DNA of 64,000 bases from Bilabrum cf. latius. Taxonomy: Eukaryota; Bigyra: Bicosoecida; Bigyra; Bicosoecida. The translations under genes and the position numbers were made by a program. The DNA lies in assembly GCA_965178125.1 (NCBI GenBank), contig OZ237749.1, positions 248,001 to 312,000 of the forward strand. Direction: 5' to 3'. Below are positions 11,235 through 23,441 of the stretch, piece after piece (position 1 is the stretch's first letter; every line of letters begins with the position of its first letter). The notes beneath the pieces are model-generated. The model ran no database searches. It saw nothing but the letters and a program-made list of their open reading frames with translations, and was not told where the DNA came from.

Positions 11235-14225
11235 TCAATCTCCTCCCGATGCCGCTGCATCCTCCAAAATCGACACGCACACTTCATGCCCACCGGCCCT
11301 CGCCGCCTCGATAGGGGACAACCGCCTGCCATTTGCCACAGCAACACGCTGAGACATGGCCCCAGCCAGCTTGCCCAGCCGCAGTCTCCTGGCCAACTCC
11401 ATGGGCCTGCCCTCGCTCGCTGCCTGGAACACCAGCGGCACGTCATGATGTGCTCGAACCGCTCTGCGGTAACCCAACAGTACGCCGATCCTTCGCTGTC
11501 CACGCACCAGCTCGCGCACAGCTGGCGCCTTGCAGGTTCTCACGACAGCATCCGGAACGAGCCTAAGCATTGCTCTCGACGGCTCCCTCTCCATGGCCTC
11601 GTGCACCGGCTTTGCCCAGTATATATCGGGGACCATTCGCTGGTTCAGCCCTCCAGTGACGGACAAGTATCCACCCGGCAATCGTGAAAGTGCTGCCAGA
11701 GCATTGGGAAGACCTTTCAGGTACTCCCATCCGGGGTACCCCACTTCGATACGAATAGGTAGCCGCCTCCCTCGCCCCCTCTGCAGCCAGTGAGCCACAG
11801 ACTCTTCGTCGTCGGGTACTGCATCCTCTGCTGTGGGTCGTTCATACGGCGCTAGCACGCCAGGAGCCTTGCGAACCTTCGGCCCGTCTTGGATACCGAA
11901 CCAGTCCAAGAACGTCTTTGGCCTGCCAGGATCATCAGCCGGCGCTGGTTTCCTGTCGGATGAGCCCATCGCGATGTACGCAGAGAACCAGTCTTTATAG
12001 GCCCCCGGCCCGTCAGGTTCAGACGCCAAGTGCTCGACCGGCATTCCAAGCGCACCTGCTACGATTTCACACGACTGGGCACCCCCCACACCACCAGACG
12101 CCAGGTGAACTCTCTCCAATACAGGCGCGACTCGCAATAGACGCGCGAGTCCCCTGTGCATCTCAAGCTGGACGGATGGACGCAGCTTGGGTGCATCCCT
12201 CGTGCTCACGTGGATTCCTTGCGAGCCCCCCAGCACCAGCTTGAAGGACCGAAGCTGCGGCCACTCTCTCTCGCAGATGCACTCGAACAGCGCCTTGGCG
12301 TTTGTGTTGCTCCAGTCACCCCAGTTGCCTGCGTACGTGAACAGCGTCAGTTCCTTGACTTTTGACGCGTCCAGGGCAGCGATCGTCGCACAGTGCGAGA
12401 TGCATGGAAGATCCCTCGGCATCTGCCTGAGATGCAGCAGGACTTTCTCGCACTGGAGGGGCCTGATGCCCGCGCCGTCGACTGCCTCAGCGTGTTCATC
12501 CAAGCCACCCTTGATCGTTCCACTCGCCAGTGCAGCATTGATGGCCAGTGCGGCATTCAGCGCGTCTCCGATCGCGCGAAGGCTTCTTTCATCCGGAACG
12601 TCACCGCGCATGTGCACGAAGCACGAGTGCTGCCGGATCAGCCATTCGGCCACCTGTTCTCTCGAATACCCCGCGATCCCCCGAAGCAATGCGATCGGCA
12701 GCTGCGGTATGCTGTGCCCAATGGTCAGCTCCAGATCGTTCAGGTTGCGGTTGCTGAGGAACCGCAGAGCACGGACCATCGAAAGGGAAGCAGCTGCCTT
12801 CTGCTCGGGCGTATCGTCGCTGTGCCGAATCATTGGCTGGAAAGCCAGTCTCCTAAGATTCGGGTGGTGCTTGCGGATGTCGTCCATGGTCTTCTGCAAA
12901 TCAGTGGCGCTGAATGAAGAAAGTCCGGTGTCGCAGGGGATTTCAAGGCATCTGAGCTTCGATACGGCTGCGCCGTCTCCGCCTCCACTGCCAGCCGCAT
13001 GAGCTGGAGCTGGCTGTCCGTGGACCGAGTGACCGGCAGCATTACCCTTGCTGCTTCCTTTGGTAGCGTGGCGAGGTGGCGCTGGGTGCAGACACGGCAG
13101 CCCAGAGTAGCCTGCGTACTTGTTCGGAACCACCTGCAGCCATACCAGCGTGTCCTGTCTCGGCAACAAGTCCGCCTTCGGCCCCTTGGACCCTGTCAGA
13201 CGCGACTTAAAGGAAGCCGGCGCTGGCAGGGACCCAATCTTGCCGAATAGGGCTTTCCTGATGCCGGTTATGATGTTTCGCTGGTGCTCCTTGGTCTCCG
13301 CGGATGCATTGCACTGCATTGCGACCAGCCGCGGGAATAGCTCGACGGACGAGACGAGCACCTCCGTTCCACCATGGGAGCCAGGCACGTCTAGCCTCCT
13401 CACCGAGCTGAAGAGGGGTTGCACTGCCGACTGCTTGGACTTAGGTGAAGACTAGCCAGAATGTGTAGTACCCTTGGGTGGCTTGTGGGATCGAGCACGA
13501 GCACCGTGTGGCTTGCTTGGTGCTGCTCGGCCTACAGCGTCCTGGTGACGGCCGTGGGCAGTAGAGGCACCGTGAAGGTGCGGATCGGCCGCCGCTCCTT
13601 TCGCGGGCTTCTTCTTATTGGTCTCTGCAGCCACGTGGATGGCAGCCTTCATCCACTGCTCGAAATGCGTGCTGGTGATGCTCATCCTGTACTGGCAGGG
13701 GAATGATAGCCTCTCCAGACTGCCAGACCTTGCCATCGCTCCAAGAGCTGCAGCGGGCAAGGACACTGAGCCTGGCCCCAGTTTTGCGGATATTTTTTCA
13801 GAGGAGAGCAGGTGCGGATCGATGCTCAAGTGCTGAATCCTTGACGAGACTCTGGGTCCAATGGATTCGAGAACGCGACCAAAGACAGAGAAGCCCGACA
13901 CAGACAGGCGCTTCAAGTGCCGCAAATGACCAGCATGGGCCGCCCATTGCAACGATGCAATGATGCCATCCAGCTCTTGGGAGATGCTGTGTGCCTCCGG
14001 GGTGTTGGATCTCGAGTAATAGAGTCTGCTCGACTGTATGTCAATGCCGTGCGGTTGATGGCTGAGTGCCTCATGGAGCTTGCTCTTGTGTCCTTTCTTA
14101 GTTTTCAAAGCAGCCGGGAGCGGCAACTCTAGCACCAAGTTGTCCATATCAGCTGCGATGCCATAAATGAGACCAACTTGAACAAATGATAGATCGACTG
14201 TCGCAGGCGAACGCGTTTGGAGCAT
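11235..14225 (-). CDS. Large LRR-like / ankyrin-like protein
   Basis: A 996-residue protein ending in TGA. Its body has leucine-rich-repeat-like lines such as LKRLSVSGFS, IQHLSIDPHLLSS, VRRLDVPGSHGG, LRRLAFQPMI and LNDLELTIGHS. The last about 90 residues (VFQAASEGRPMELARRLRLG...PIEAARAGGHEVC) look like ankyrin units and match the small gene at 5415-6197. A TAG at 13452 lies inside a smooth join (THSG-Q-SSPKSKQ). The chosen ATG at 14225 is the first after an AT-rich leader, but the frame stays open further upstream (an ATG at 14342), so the start is provisional. A role in protein binding is inferred from the repeats only. Confidence 0.65.
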
Positions 14226-14557
14226 GCCACCCAGAGTGCACAAGCTCAAACACTAAATACTATATTGCAAGATCGCATCAATTCTAACCTGCAAGTTTCT
14301 TTGCGCAGACGGAAGATCGCGCGGCATCGATACCGGAACCATCTTGAAGCAAGGCCGGCGGGTACAGTTGCCAGTGGTGAGGCCAGCAAGGTCTCTGCAA
14401 TTGAGGTCGCGCGGTCACGGTGGACGCAGGACCCGCTCTAGGCGCAGGCTCAGATACGACGTAGCGACGCGGAGCAGAGAGAGAGCGCGGTAAATGAAGC
14501 CAGGTTAGTCGGAGCCACTATAAACACAATACACAGCAACACGGTGGCAACGCAAGC
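14226..14557. other. Gap between two minus-strand genes
   Basis: This stretch probably holds the 5' leader of the LRR/ankyrin gene (AT-rich 14,245-14,290) and the 3' end of nothing else visible. I see no independent gene. Confidence 0.4.
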
Positions 14558-17512
14558 TCAAAATAATCCCATTCTCTCTGCTGCTCGCACTCCAGACATC
14601 ATGGCTCCATGTACGGATCCCATCATCTCGGGGTCGCAGGCCTCCCCCGCGAACAGCAGCTGGGGCGGTATTGCTTGCGATGAATCAGCTGGCCCAACCT
14701 CCGGCACACGATCATGACTCGGCGCAACGCATATCCCCAGAGGTGCTGCCAGCATTTCGTTGTCAGACCACTCGCAACCTCTTGGAAGGTACGAATACGC
14801 CCCTCTCGTCCTCTCGTTGCTTGACCACGTGGTCGCAACGACCTTGGCCGGTAGCGGCACCTCCTCGAGCCCGCCCTGAAGGTAACCGGTCGCAACTGCA
14901 ATGCGCTGCAGCGAGTGCAGCGCGCGTCTGACGATTGGAGCATCTGGAGGCAGGCACACGCAGGCATCGCAGGCTTCATACTTTCCAGACCCACTATTTC
15001 CATCACCCGCCCCTGTTGCTCCCGCGCCACCAAAAGCCTTGCTGGATAGCACGGGAATCGACTGCGAGATAGCCTCCTCCTCCGCATCCACCGCATCTGC
15101 GGACACGAGCACGGCAGCGATGGTTCCATCGCTGCCCGCGCCCTTGATCCGCGCGTGGTTCTCGAAGTAGTAGAATGGAGGAGAGTGAGCGACAGAAGCT
15201 GGCTCGCCTATCAACGGCAGGGGGGCATGCTCGCCAGATGAGTCGCGGTGATGCAGCCCCTCCGGTACGACACCGGCGGAAAGGGCTGCGTCAGCGCTAG
15301 CTGCGCTATCCAATACACCAAGCAATGGTCGCTTGGCATGTGTTGCTCCCGTCCACCCTCCAACCCTGTCCATCTTGTCGAAGAGGCCTTCCGCCGCGGC
15401 GAGAAGGCCGTCCAACGCAGTGCTGTCTGCATCACCGAGACGGGAAGACTGGTCTTTGGTAGTGTCCTCTTCCTTCCCCTCATCCTTCCCTTCTTCCTTG
15501 GACTCGTCAGTGGTCCCTGCCGCTTCACTGCCTTTATCTGCATGGGAAAAAGGTGCCTTGTAATGATGCGCTGACGCGTCGAGGTCGCCCCAGAACGGGG
15601 GCGCATCGCCAGGCCACCACTGCTCCTTGAACTTTAAGACAAGCTTGAAGTACTGCCCCATCGCCAGGCGGTCGATCGCAGACGTCTTTTCCTTCGGCAA
15701 CGGCGGGTCAAAACGAATGCTTCCTGCTTGTAGCACGCCCAGAGACACAGACAAAACGCACCGCGTGCAAGTCAGTGATCCTGAACCAGAGGACACAATC
15801 ACGTGCGGCAAAGCAGCATGCACCGGCACGACAAGATCAGAAGCAGCCCCCTCTTTGTGGTCCACACCTGTTTGTATGCTATGCATCTCGTCTGACGCAA
15901 GCTCAAGCATTTTCCAAGCCTGTGTTGCCTCCTGTGCACCGCTGCTTGCTTCTTCAGGAGCTGTGCTTGGGCTGGTGACCGGAGCACCATGGTGCCGTGC
16001 ATCACCAGGGCCGGCAGTCGCCACCCTGTCAGCGTGTATTTCATGCAAAACGTTCTACACCGCTGCAATTGAGGTCACAGGCACGTTGAACACGAAGTGC
16101 ACGCAACCAACGGAACCCTCGGGGCGGGCCTAGTCCGCAGCATCAATGGTCTCGAGCAACCGCTGCACGTAGTAGGACATGCCGGCGCTTGGGACCCTGG
16201 GAAGAATATCTTTGGCACAAACGACAGGCTGTCCCATGATAGTTGTGGATTCAGGCACATCAGGCCCCAGGAGTGCTGCCTTGCTGGCACGGGGTTTGCC
16301 GGTGCCAGCTGAGGCAGCAGCTACGTGCTGACCAGCGACCGAGCCTGGGATACTGGTGTGCCCTGCCCCTGCCCCTGCCCCTGCCCCTAGGCCGCCATCG
16401 TCCTCTTCACCTCCCTTCGTCTTACCATCACCAGACATGCTTTTCAATGGAGCAGCATCGCCGATACACACGCAGTGCGATCCGCCGAAGTCGCCCCAAA
16501 ACCCATCCGTATTGGCGAACTCAGCGGCGGCGAGCTGCCCAAGCCCCGCGCCCATCCACGCCTCCGCTTGCCTAAGCATCCACAAGGCAGCCCACATGGA
16601 TTGCACGCGGTACGCAAGGGGCTCCACCCGAGCAAACTCATCGATGGTATGCTGCCAGTCAGGTGGGGGCAGACCGAGCGCAGTAGATCTGTGCAACGGT
16701 GGCAGCTCATCTGGCGACTTCCTCCCCGATGCAGATGCAGCCTCTGGCAAGCAGTGGCTAGAACCAGCCCCTGTTGCTCTGCTCGCTCTGCCTTTCCCAT
16801 CGACTGCAGCTGCAAACTCGGAGACGCTGCGATGCTCCGGAAAGATTCGCGTGAGCAGCCGACGGAACGCCAGGCGGAACACGACAGAGGCAGGCAGCGA
16901 CGTATTGCGGGGCTCCAATGTGGCCTCGTCAAAATCTACGCGGATTTCTACTTCCTATCGAGTCGCTGCATACAACGCGTGTACGGTTTGCTCGGCCATT
17001 TGGAGCACACGAGCGGGCAACCGGGCCGGGGTGATAGTTACTCCGTGGACGGCTTGCATGGATGCCGGACGGAACTGCATCCATGGATTGACGGATGTTA
17101 CGGCTCGCAGAGGGACAGGCCGTATGCCCAATAGCATTCGAATGGTACTGACTAGCCTCGATTCCTCTTCCGAAGCGTATCGCTCCGCCTGAGCGGCCGT
17201 AGCCTCTTCAGCTGCCCTCGCATCTTCAGTGAATCCAACTATATCTTGCCCACCACAGTTTGTCACAAGCGGGCTTCCTTGCGTGCCATGAACCCATGCA
17301 GCCCCGATATCAAATGGCTTCGATTTGGAAGATGCAGCGTCGAATCGATTCAGGGATACTGCGTTTTGGACGCCGGCCACACGTCCGCCCGGTCTCCCAC
17401 TGGCTTCCAGAATACATATACGGAGGGAGCTTTTAGCAGAAATCAACCTTGCTACGCAAGCAAGTGATGATATCCCACATCCTACTACGGCCACATCGTA
17501 CATTGATTGCAT
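14558..17512 (-). CDS. FAD-dependent amine oxidase (polyamine oxidase / LSD1-like)
   Basis: A 984-residue flavoprotein of the monoamine/polyamine oxidase superfamily, which oxidises amines using FAD. The N-terminus carries the dinucleotide-binding fold (YDVAVVGCGISSLACVARL, residues 4-22) and the second FAD motif CILEASGRPGGRV at about 39-51. The extreme C-terminus has the family's closing motif (LLFAGEACDPEMMGSVHGAM, then MSGVRAAERMG), which closes the FAD site. Between them are long acidic and Gly/Ala-rich insertions, making it about twice the usual 450-550 residues. TAGs at 16130, about 16070 and about 16950 join three domain blocks into one frame; no piece alone would hold both halves of the FAD site. 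The start at 17510-17512 precedes the Rossmann strand by three residues. Substrate is not determinable. Confidence 0.85.
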
Positions 17513-17798
17513 AGCAGGGAAAAACAATGGCTCAATCTCGCAGTTTCACTTGAGCAATCATCACAGCTTGTTGCTCGCTGCAAAGATGCCGTCATAGTGC
17601 ACATATGAACACATCAGCGGCTTTGGCTTCGCTAAGGCTATTCATTTCTAAAGGAATTGACCCAAGAGGCGTAAGAGCACTGGAAATTCGTGCCAGGCTT
17701 ATTTATATTTCGAACCAGTAGATTGCCGCTGTGAAAAATGATGCATGCACCACGTACCGCAGACGGAAATCTGGAAAACTCTTGACTCTAAGTAGAAG

Positions 17799-19076
17799 AT
17801 GGATGTATTGAAGAGGTTGCAAAATGAGACCGCTGGATCAGACCAGCAGGCGTCCGAGCACGACGCAGTGGAGTTCATGCGTCGCAGTCGTGCAAGACTG
17901 GAGGCTGCAAGAAAGCTGCTTCAAGGTTTTAAGGCTGGTAATGACCTTATCACTGACACGCAATCTCGCAAGTAGGATGTGATGGTTGCGTTACTGAAGC
18001 GGGCAGGGCAGACCAGCCGACTAGGAGGCAAGCGCAGCAGGTCGCATGCTGAGCTTGATACCCCGTTCGAGCAGTCAACAATCGAACCCGTTCTGCCTGC
18101 AAAGTATCCAATAGACCTGGAATTTCTCCAATGTACCTATGCATCGTGCGGACACGAAACTGGGAGACGTCTCCGTTCGCAAGCACTGGGATGGCTGGAG
18201 CTCGCCCCTCTGCTGCCCGAGCGCCTCGTGCTCGGCTTGAGCAGGCTGGTGGCAGCGATGATGTACGCATTCGGAGACAGCGCTAGACCAAATGACCAGG
18301 TAGTGTGCGCGCTGGTGATCGATTCGGTGCGCTGGGTGCGCGTGATTCTGGCTGGACTATCGGCCGTCATGAGAGAGTAGGCGAGCACGCGAGCACTTGC
18401 TCGAGGCAGCAAGGCAGCAGGCCACGCCGCATCGAACCGCATGATCCAGTGCTACCACCACTTGCGATTGCATGGAAAGCAGTCAGCTGCACCCTTAACC
18501 GCAGGCGCCAAAAAGCCCCGCACGTAGTGTCTCAGTCGAGGGTCCGCGGGGCTGCAGCCGATGCAGCGTGGCCCTGAGCAAGCAACTGAAGCCAGGGAAT
18601 CGGGAACGTCAAGCGAACCGAACGTTGAAGGTGCACATAGCGGTACTAACTCCTTGAAAGCGTTTGAAACCGTCCCGGTGTGGACCGGACTAACGCTGGA
18701 AGACGTCAAGCAGCTGCTGCCTAGGCATGCACACTATTACGCAAGGTGGCAGCGCATGTCGAAGAAGGCCGGGGCGGGTAGGGCGTACGAAGGCGTTGTA
18801 AAGTCGCCGGGGGATAGTGGTAGCGATAATGACGGAGATGGCAGATATAGTGAATCCGACCTGGACGAAGAGGGTGACGAAGTTGACGACGGGGATGCAT
18901 CCAAGGACGATGACGAGGAAGAGGACGAGGAAGAGGACGAGGACGAGGACGAGGATCTCGAGTACTGGACCTCGGGTGGTCGCACGAGCTCTGGTCGGAC
19001 TATACCCCTATCGTCCCTTCTCCCAGCCACAGCTGCGTCCACGGCTGGATCCAGGACAGCAGCGGCCACGAGCGGT

Positions 19077-19138
<62 letters not shown>

Positions 19139-20303
19139 CGCTTCCGACGCCGATATCACCGCCAGTTCCGGGGCAGGTATGGGCGGATTCCTAGCTGGAG
19201 AAACCGCAGGGGGCGCAGAACCTGGCACGCATAGGGCTGTTCGTGGTGCGGGTGAGGGTGCAAGGAACATAGGAAACTCCAAAGAGATAGAGTAGCCGCT
19301 GCTGAGCGCCTGCGAGGCCGCGTCGCTGCGAATCGCCGACAGCTAGCGGCTCTCGTTCGAGAAGCGGATCCGATTCGCCAGCGAACGTTCGCTTCGATTC
19401 ACCACGATGCAGTACGCTCGGTACCTCGCCTGCAGGGAAGTCTCCTTTACTCGGCTCAAGCTAGTCCGGGACGCCTTTTTCGAGGCGGTGCTTGGATCCA
19501 TGCAAGCCCCAGTGCCGTTGCCAGCGCATGATCGAGGCACCAACAGCGCTCTAGCAGCTGTAAGCGGCGGGGTTAAGGGATCTTCAGTGGCTGCTACCAC
19601 TTCCGGTGACAAACGAGTCAGTCTGGAGGAGCCGTCGGATAGCACCCCGAGGTCTTGGCAACCCACCGGTGGATTGGCCAGGATCCTGGGGTACTTTGCA
19701 TTCGATCGGATCGGGGTGGTCGTCGAGACTGCGATAAGGGTTGCAGGGGGTAGCGATTCTCCCATGCTGGTGGAAAGACCGGCTGCGGATGGCTCTTGTC
19801 GTGACGGAGCAGCAGCAGCTGCGTCGAGCGGTATTGGCACAGCTGCGGCCGCGAGCGGACCGGGCCTCGTGGCACCGGAGCAGACCAAATTGGTTCCGCT
19901 GGGCGCCGCGCACTACGCTCGCGCCCTCGCGATTCTGCCGGGTGTTCCGACGGAGCTGATCATCGCACTGCAGCGCGAGCGCTCGCAGGCCGAGCGAGCT
20001 AGGCAGGACCAGCGGGCGCAAGACGCTGCCAGGTCCAGAAGGGATCGAGCGAGGGCGGCCGTGGATCTTGCCATGGCCAAGCAGCAGGGAAAGAGAGGTC
20101 TTAAGGCTCCAGCTGCAGCTAAGCAAGCACCAGTGCAGGGCAGCTCCTCTGCCTCCAGGCAGCGGCAGGTGCCACAGGTGCCGGCGCGCAGTGCGGCTCG
20201 TGGGCGAGCAAGGGGCAGCGGTAGGGGCGGTGGACGGGCCAGGGGTGGTGGACGAGGCGCATCAAGGTCAAGGCGCCGCGCGACTGACAAGAGACGAAGG
20301 TGA
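17799..20303 (+). CDS. SPT3-like SAGA subunit with acidic, poly-Ser and RG-rich regions
   Basis: An 834-residue protein ending in TGA. Around residue 154, LSRLVAAMMYAFGD followed by A-R-P and VIDSVR resembles the first histone fold of SPT3 (family pattern MMY-x-FGD...P...V..IV). Around residues 537-650, YLACREVSFTRLKLVRDAFF and ARILGYFAFDRIGVVVETA resemble its second fold (CRxxSFTxRK...ILGFLAFE). SPT3 helps SAGA deliver TBP to promoters in the nucleus. Between the folds lie an acidic tract of Asp/Glu and a (AGC)n-coded Ser run. The C-terminus is RG-rich and ends in a basic cluster, suggesting nucleic-acid contact. In-frame TAGs fall at 17973, 18378, 18528, 19293 and 19344. Assignment is from remembered motif patterns; a profile search would settle it. 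Confidence 0.6.
19076..19135 (+). repeat. (AGC)n microsatellite coding poly-Ser
   Basis: About twenty AGC triplets in a row inside the SPT3-like gene encode a Ser run. It is in frame and is likely to vary in length. Confidence 0.95.
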
Positions 20304-20977
20304 AGCGCTTGCAACTCGCGACCTGCCTGAAATCTGAAATCTGAAATCTGATTTAGGGTCAAGCATAACCGAACAATGGGTGCTGCACCACTCATCCGTG
20401 GAGGTGTGATCAGTGCTCTCTCGCAGCCTCAACGATTTGGTCAATCCAGGAGAACCATGCAGGCAACCAGAGCTTTTTCGCGACAATTATGTCGAACGAT
20501 CGCACGTCCATGGCTTGGGCCCCGAAGAGCCTGCCTGGCGGGACAAGAGGTGCAGCTGCACTGGTGTCCCAATCGACTGTCATCGTCGCGCAGCCAGCCG
20601 AAGCACACCAAAGTAAGACATGGTTATTGTTACACCGGAAGTTGAATATCGGACTACAAATTATCGTACTCTATGGTTTCTGGGCCTGTGCAGGGAATGA
20701 GGTACAGACTAAGTAGTGCTCAAGCATACTCGGCGTTTGAGACATGGTGCGCTGAGAATACTCCCTTCTTTTCACTACCAGACAATATGTGAGATTTGTC
20801 TCGAAACATACGTGGTATTTCTGGCTTTTTGAGCCCCATTGTCACTCTCGAAGCTGATTCAGCTGGCTCCCTCACCGTAGTCGGGTTCGGTCTGCGCTGC
20901 TGCCGTTTTGGTGCTTTGAGGCTGACATAACGACAACCATAGGCAGTAACACCTGGATGTAGTATCTTAATGGGCCA
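20304..20977. other. Intergenic region, one weak small frame
   Basis: Starts with a short tandem gaaatctgaaatctgaaatct at 20,329-20,352. A plus-strand frame at 20,489-20,740 (83 codons with one TAG, ending TGA, one possible membrane segment) is possible but unsupported by homology. I see nothing else. Confidence 0.35.
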
Positions 20978-22285
20978 ATGATGATGGTAAGCACGGGGCA
21001 GTGGTTACCGAATGCGCTTGCTTCTTGGAGTCCGCATTCGCTGCCTTTCTCATGCGCACTTGCTCGCTCACTCTCGAACTACTCCCCCCAGGTATACGCC
21101 GGCCACACGTATCGCCGTGCGTACGCTGGAGTCTGCAAGAATCCGCTGGACAGCGCAGTGCCTTTCAACCCGTCCCACCACCTGTAGCTTCCGCCGTCCG
21201 AGGGGCAGCCCCACAGGGCACCCCAAGAGGTCGATTTCGTGGACCCTTTTGAGGTGTTCGAAACCACGGCATTGTAGCTGGTCCAGCACCAGGTGCTGCA
21301 GCACGAGATAGATCTGAGAAAAGAGGAGTTTCCCAACAGTCAAATCCACGTGTCGCTGAGTAACGTCAGCTCGCATCGAGTACTAATGCCGGCATACGTA
21401 TTCTCGTACACGTTCGCCGGGCAGGACTTCCGCGTGTTTATTAACGGCCGCACGGGAGAGGGCTTCGGGGCACAGCAGGCCTCTATGGCAAGCATGGCAT
21501 TTCGCAGCGTGCGGGGATTCTTTGGCGACCCGGAGTCGTCGGGGCTTGCCTCGTTGTTGCAGACCCTCAGCAACCCGATGCGATCGCCTTGGCTGGTCAC
21601 GACTGCTCTCGGCATGGTTAGGCCGCTCGTGGAACTGGGCCTCAGGCTGGTGATGAATATTCCCTTTGTTTTGCTCGTCAGTCTGGGCGGGGTCGCCGGC
21701 GAGTTGTTCCTCAGGTTCTCGTTCAGGAGGCAAGAGGCGAGGTCGAGGGCCGAGTGGCAGGAGATCTTGAGGGAGGAGCGAGCCGCGCAGGCGGTGATGA
21801 ATGACGAGTGGAGGTTCAGGCCCATGGGGACGAGCGAGCGCGACAGGGAACACGCGAGGAGGGGTGAGCGGCGCAGGGGACCCGGAGCTGGAAACGACGC
21901 TGGCTCGTCGTCTTCGTAGTCGTCGTCATCCTCCTCGAACCGATACGCGTCGTACGAGAGGCGCGACGAGAGCGCATATAGGGAGCAAGCATCTGGGGGC
22001 TACGGTGGTGCAGAAGGCGCCAGCAAGCAGCTGAAGCGGCCGAGCCCCGTCGACGCGAGAAATCCATACGACGTGCTAGGTATCGGGCAACTTGGCAGGC
22101 GGGCCGACAAAGCGAAGATATCGGAGGCGTTCAGACTGCAGCTGATGAAGCACCACCCGGATCACAATAGGGGCAAGGACGTGGATCATGACGCGTACAC
22201 AGAGAGGACCAGGCTTATCATCGAGGCGTACAAGCGGCTGAGAGACCCGAGCAAAAGGCGCGACGTGGATGCAATGTACGGGTGA
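20978..22285 (+). CDS. Membrane-anchored C-terminal J-domain (DnaJ-like) protein
   Basis: A 435-residue protein with its J domain at the C-terminus (about residues 362-435: NPYDVLGIGQLG..., HPD at 393-395, then EAYKRLRDPSKR). The HPD motif activates an Hsp70 partner. Before it is a hydrophobic region at about 205-245 (VELGLRLVMNIPFVLLVSLGG) that should anchor the protein, followed by a basic, Arg/Glu-rich linker. The middle part includes PAYVFSYTFAGQDFRVFING, a motif I associate with DnaJ-linked proteins of algae and bacteria, though not firmly. The N-terminus is Ser/Ala/Arg-rich and could be an organelle-targeting peptide. TAGs at 21185, 21236 and 21917 are read through; without the last one the J domain would be separated from the membrane part. 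Stop is TGA. Confidence 0.75.
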
Positions 22286-22467
22286 GGAGTGGGAAAGAAG
22301 CCTCAGCAATGAGTCCGAATGAAGCCGCTTCACGAGTAGGCTGGTGGATAAGCTCAAGTGCTGCTGTCCAGGGCGAGGCTTTGCCACGGGCAGCGAGACG
22401 GAGGGCAGGCTGCCGGTTGCAACTGCTCGAGAACGCCAGAGCGGCAACACACGATAATTTTGGGATA

Positions 22468-23007
22468 ATGGGGCAGCTTCTCGGTATGGCGCAGGCCGAA
22501 GATGCTGACAGCTAGCATCGGCCATACATTTTGATTATTGGCCTCGATGGAGCCGGCAAAACAACGATTCTGTACAGATGGAAATTGCAATCATTTATCA
22601 AGACAGTCCCAACGCTCGAATTCAACATGGAAGATTTAGAGCACAAAGGCTCTCGCTTCATTGGGATGGACTTGGGTGGTGGAGAGGATTACCGCGGAAG
22701 AGCGTGGCGGTAGCACTACAAACGAGCCGATGCCTTGGTTTTCGTCGTTGACAGCACGGATGTCGCTAGACTTGATTTAGCTTCCACAGAATTACAAAAG
22801 TACATGGAAGCAACAACAGGCGTTGCAGCGCCGTGTCTGGTGCTTGCAAACAAGCAGGATGACCCCAAAGCTAGCAGCGCAGAAGATGTCTCGAAAGCGC
22901 TTCGCATCGACGATTACGCGGATCGCAAACTCCTTGTGTAGGGATGCTGCGGCACATCGGGCGACGGAGCCAGCGATGGATTAGACTGGCTGGTAAGCCA
23001 GTTGTAA
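22468..23007 (+). CDS. ARF/ARL-family small GTPase
   Basis: At 179 residues this has the usual ARF length. It starts MGQLLG, with Gly2 placed for N-myristoylation. Visible motifs: P-loop GLDGAGKTT, switch I PTLEFN, DLGG at the start of switch II, the N/TKxD box ANKQDD, and TSGDG with GLDWLVSQL at the end. ARF proteins recruit coats and effectors to membranes when GTP-bound. In-frame TAGs lie at 22513, 22711 and 22939. The last gives LLV-Q-GCCGTSGDG, matching the conserved Gln of Y-I-Q-x-T-C-A-x-S-G-D-G, strong evidence that UAG is Gln. Switch II is odd: after DLGG the catalytic Gln (GGQ in ARF) is replaced, with one extra residue before the Trp-Arg, so GTP hydrolysis may be weak. Stop TAA. 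Confidence 0.9.
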
Positions 23008-23052
23008 AAGACCATGGTCCGACGGCCTGGGGACCGTTCAGGCCGGTGCAGA

Positions 23053-23165
23053 TCAACGAGAGAGACCGTGCAGTGGACGGCGGCCTAGCCAGAGCAGACG
23101 ATGGTCCCCAGACAGCTGAGAATCTGCTGCACAGCAAGCAAGCCCGAGGTCCGGTAGTGGGTGCC
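23053..23165 (+). pseudogene. Fragment of the duplicated transmembrane-protein gene
   Basis: About 110 bp match the interior of the genes at 24351 and 43277 (AVDGGLARADDGPQTAEN, then QAR), with no match on either side. It is a short dispersed copy, not a gene. Confidence 0.7.
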
Positions 23166-23441
23166 CAGGTGCTAGATGCTATTCCTATGTGGTTCCTGCC
23201 ATGTGGCCGTGCGCCATGGTTTCCCTCACTCCCAAACGACTCGATTCGATGGACGAAATCTGTTTCCTTCGCTATTGGTGCAAACATGCGGTTGACGTGG
23301 CTGGGTTTCGTCGAGGTGCGGAAACATTGTGGCGTGCTAGGCACCAGACAGCTAGTCGCCTTCGAGACTTCCGGGCCAAGTGCAGGCTGACCTGACCAAA
23401 TAGCAAGTAGAATAATAGCACGCAATTCACATAGTGACAAT

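Noticed and set aside
644-22941. UAG read as Leu or another amino acid
   Set aside because: The two best conserved sites (NudC and ARF) are Gln in their families; I saw no site that favours Leu. Codon-wide statistics would still be needed for proof.
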